From assembly GCA_963575745.1 (NCBI GenBank), contig CAUYUJ010014616.1:1106865-1136495 (forward strand): a DNA stretch of 29,631 bases, in the 5' to 3' direction. Source of the DNA: Prorocentrum cordatum. Its lineage: Eukaryota; Sar; Dinophyceae; Prorocentrales; Prorocentraceae. How positions within the stretch are numbered: the stretch's first letter is position 1; each line of letters begins with the position of its first letter. The position numbers and the translations under genes are program-made. Below are positions 27,900-29,631 of the stretch, piece after piece. The notes beneath the pieces were generated by a model. It searched no databases and was not told the origin of the DNA. It worked only from the letters and a program-made list of their open reading frames with translations.

Positions 27900-28385
27900 T
27901 GATGCTTGTTTGGCGCTCCCTGCCGGATTTGGCATCAAAATCCCTCCTCCTTTTTGTCGGCCTGGAGCCCTCTCCGCAGCTTCTTGGGGCCATGCCGTGT
28001 TTCGCTCTTCTGGTGGCCCAGTCGCTTCGGCCGGCTTCAGAAGCGCGCGCGGCCGCCCAGGGCGCGTCGGACGGGATTCTGGGTCGGCGGCGCGATGGCC
28101 CAGAATTGGTCCCGCCGATTCTGGGCGGGCGGTCATTATGGAGCTATCTTGGAGGCGTGTTGGTGATCTTGGAGCCCCTCAGAGGGCCCCCAGACGGCCC
28201 CCCAGAACGCCCCGAGAAGGTCGGACCCAACGCAACGACAAAGCCCGACCCGATCCCAAGGGAGCCCTTGAGCGCCCCAGGTGGGGCGTCCAGACGCTCC
28301 TCCGTCTCCTCGCTCAGCGATGTGTGGCAGGCGAACATGACGCCATTCATCCTGATCGCCTTGCAGCAGCACCCCTTCACCCCGC
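27900..28385 (+). repeat. Duplicated 460-bp leader, copy B
   Basis: Same series as 17400-17860, with an extra GTTGGTGATCTTGGAGCCCC of about 20 bp at about 28160. GATTCTGGG and CCCAGAATT/CCCAGAATC form an imperfect inverted repeat in both copies. Confidence 0.85.
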
Positions 28386-28387
28386 AA

Positions 28388-28560
28388 GTGGACGTAGTCC
28401 ACGGGTCAGCCCTAGTCAGCTACAATGCCGGGATCAGCGCATGCGAGAACGGCGAGCAGTGGCAGCGGGCTCTTTCGCTGCTGAGCGAGATGCGGGAGGC
28501 GAAGCTGGAGCCCAACGTCATGTCTTTTACAATGCAGCGACCTTTGCGTGCGAGAAGGGT
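28388..28560 (+). pseudogene. PPR cassette, one repeat
   Basis: Hairpin GTGGAC (28388-28393), loop GTA, GTCCAC (28397-28402), then GSALVSYNAGISACENGEQW, QRALSLLSEMREAKLEPNVM: one PPR unit, with ACENG where the usual motif is ACEKG. The tail TCTTTTACAATGCAGCG and TTTGCGTGCGAGAAGG ends at about 28560, and a stop follows at 28579. The frame is open for 350 codons upstream through repeats, which is not evidence of coding. It is called a fragment because a single unit cannot make a PPR solenoid; it could also be one exon. Confidence 0.5.
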
Positions 28561-28599
28561 CTCTGGTTCCGACCCCTAAGCTGCTCAGGGGGGGGTCCA

Positions 28600-29100
28600 G
28601 ATGCCCGAAAAACGGCTTCAGACGGCCTCGGGACGAGCTCGAGCGGGCGCCAAGACGGCCTCCTCAGAGCACCCCTGGAAGCTCCAAGACAGCCCCACAG
28701 GCCCCCAAAGCAGGCCAGGAGGCTCCCAAGACGGCCCAGGAGGGTCCCCAAGAGAGCCCCGAGAGGCCAACATCGTCCCATTCCCTTCGGAAAACATACG
28801 CTTTCACTATGTCCTGCGTTTCCGTCCTCACAGCGTCCAAGACAGCCATACAGGCCCCCCAGCACGCCCCAAGACGCGGCCAGAGGCCCCCAGGAAAGCC
28901 CCAAAACGGCCCCACACGGCCCCGGGATGGTTCCAGAGGCGCCCGCAGCCCAAGACGCACCAAAGACAGCCCCAAGAGCAGCACCCAAGACAACCCCAAG
29001 ACGGCCCCAGAGGCGCCCAAAAGGCACCCAAGACGGCCCAAGAGGGTACCAAGAGACCCCCAGGAGGCCGAGAAGAGGTCCCCAAGCGGCCCCCAAGAGG
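28600..29100 (+). repeat. GC-rich sub-repeat sea, block 5
   Basis: CCCAAGACGGCC words with an AT-richer block at 28765-28850 (CATCGTCCCATTCCCTTCGG, AAAACATACGCTTTCACTAT). No gene. Confidence 0.8.
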
Positions 29101-29107
29101 CATGTGG

Positions 29108-29303
29108 CCTCAACATTGCTTCTAATCGAGCGGGCGGACGAGAGGCGACCCAAGAGGCATCCAACACGGCCCCAGACAGCCCCAAGAAACCCCCAGGAGG
29201 CCGAACAGAGGCCCCCGAACGGCTCCCAAGAGGTAGGCGGCCTCAACATGGCCTCTAATGGGGGGGGCGGACGAGAAGCGAGAGGCTGATCGCTGATCAC
29301 AGG
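29108..29303 (+). repeat. Two GGGGGCGGACGAGA elements
   Basis: CCTCAACATTGCTTCTAATC and CCTCAACATGGCCTCTAATG each lead to GGGCGGACGAGA and GCGA, about 130 bp apart. They belong with 3916, 9028 and 9115. From 29304 to 29434 there is a short ordinary stretch with no gene. Confidence 0.65.
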
Positions 29304-29434
29304 CCCACCCGAACAGGCCGCGGAGATGGCGGACGTCGCGGCCCACGACGTGATGATGGCGCGGAGGGCTGGCTATCGCGACGTCCCCACGCCCGGTGCA
29401 CAACGCCTTTCACGTTGAGGCGCCGTCTTTTGTT

Positions 29435-29631
<197 letters not shown>

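Overview
The window looks like nuclear DNA of a dinoflagellate. Three observations support this. (1) Two tandem relics of the dinoflagellate spliced leader (3' end CCATTTTGGCTCAAG) lie at 1733-1758, just upstream of a PPR reading frame. (2) There are many copies of the dinoflagellate-style pentatricopeptide repeat ISACEKGxQWxxALALLSEM. (3) The DNA is very GC-rich, with few recognisable genes and a large mass of degenerate repeats. The species cannot be determined by eye; a Prorocentrum-like or Symbiodiniaceae-like alga would fit. There are no rRNA genes, tRNA genes, bacterial-type operons or CRISPR arrays.

Layout. 1-700: CAA/ACC low-complexity DNA. 780-1500: a GGA tract, then GC-rich repeat in reversed orientation. 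1500-1730: (CA)n. 1733-2450: spliced-leader relics and the best PPR frame (four repeats). 2260-18700 and 23600-29330: a sea of 11-13-base sub-repeats (CCCAAGACGGCC-like). In places these are organised into 340-360 bp higher-order units, each with an AT-richer conserved block of about 80 bp. Twelve short cassettes are scattered in this sea, all on the + strand. Each begins with a small hairpin (GTGGAC-nnn-GTCCAC), continues with GGGTCAGCCCTAGTC, carries 0 to 3 PPR units of 105 bp, and ends in a common tail. 19535-20431 (-): a PIF1-like helicase C-terminal fragment, the only other recognisable protein. 20747-21233: twelve tandem hairpins. 21388-22630: a 160-bp satellite. 22776-23552: a very long GAT/ATG microsatellite. 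29435-29631: (GT)n.

How the parts relate. No pathway or operon can be assembled. The PPR pieces would encode helical RNA-binding repeats, normally used in organelle RNA processing. Most copies here hold too few repeats to make a working protein. They look like dispersed, expanding and contracting cassettes, and the hairpin stems are kept by paired substitutions. The spliced-leader relics show that the first PPR frame passed through a trans-spliced mRNA and was copied back into the genome. Long open frames elsewhere mostly reflect the scarcity of AT-rich stop codons and are not called as genes.
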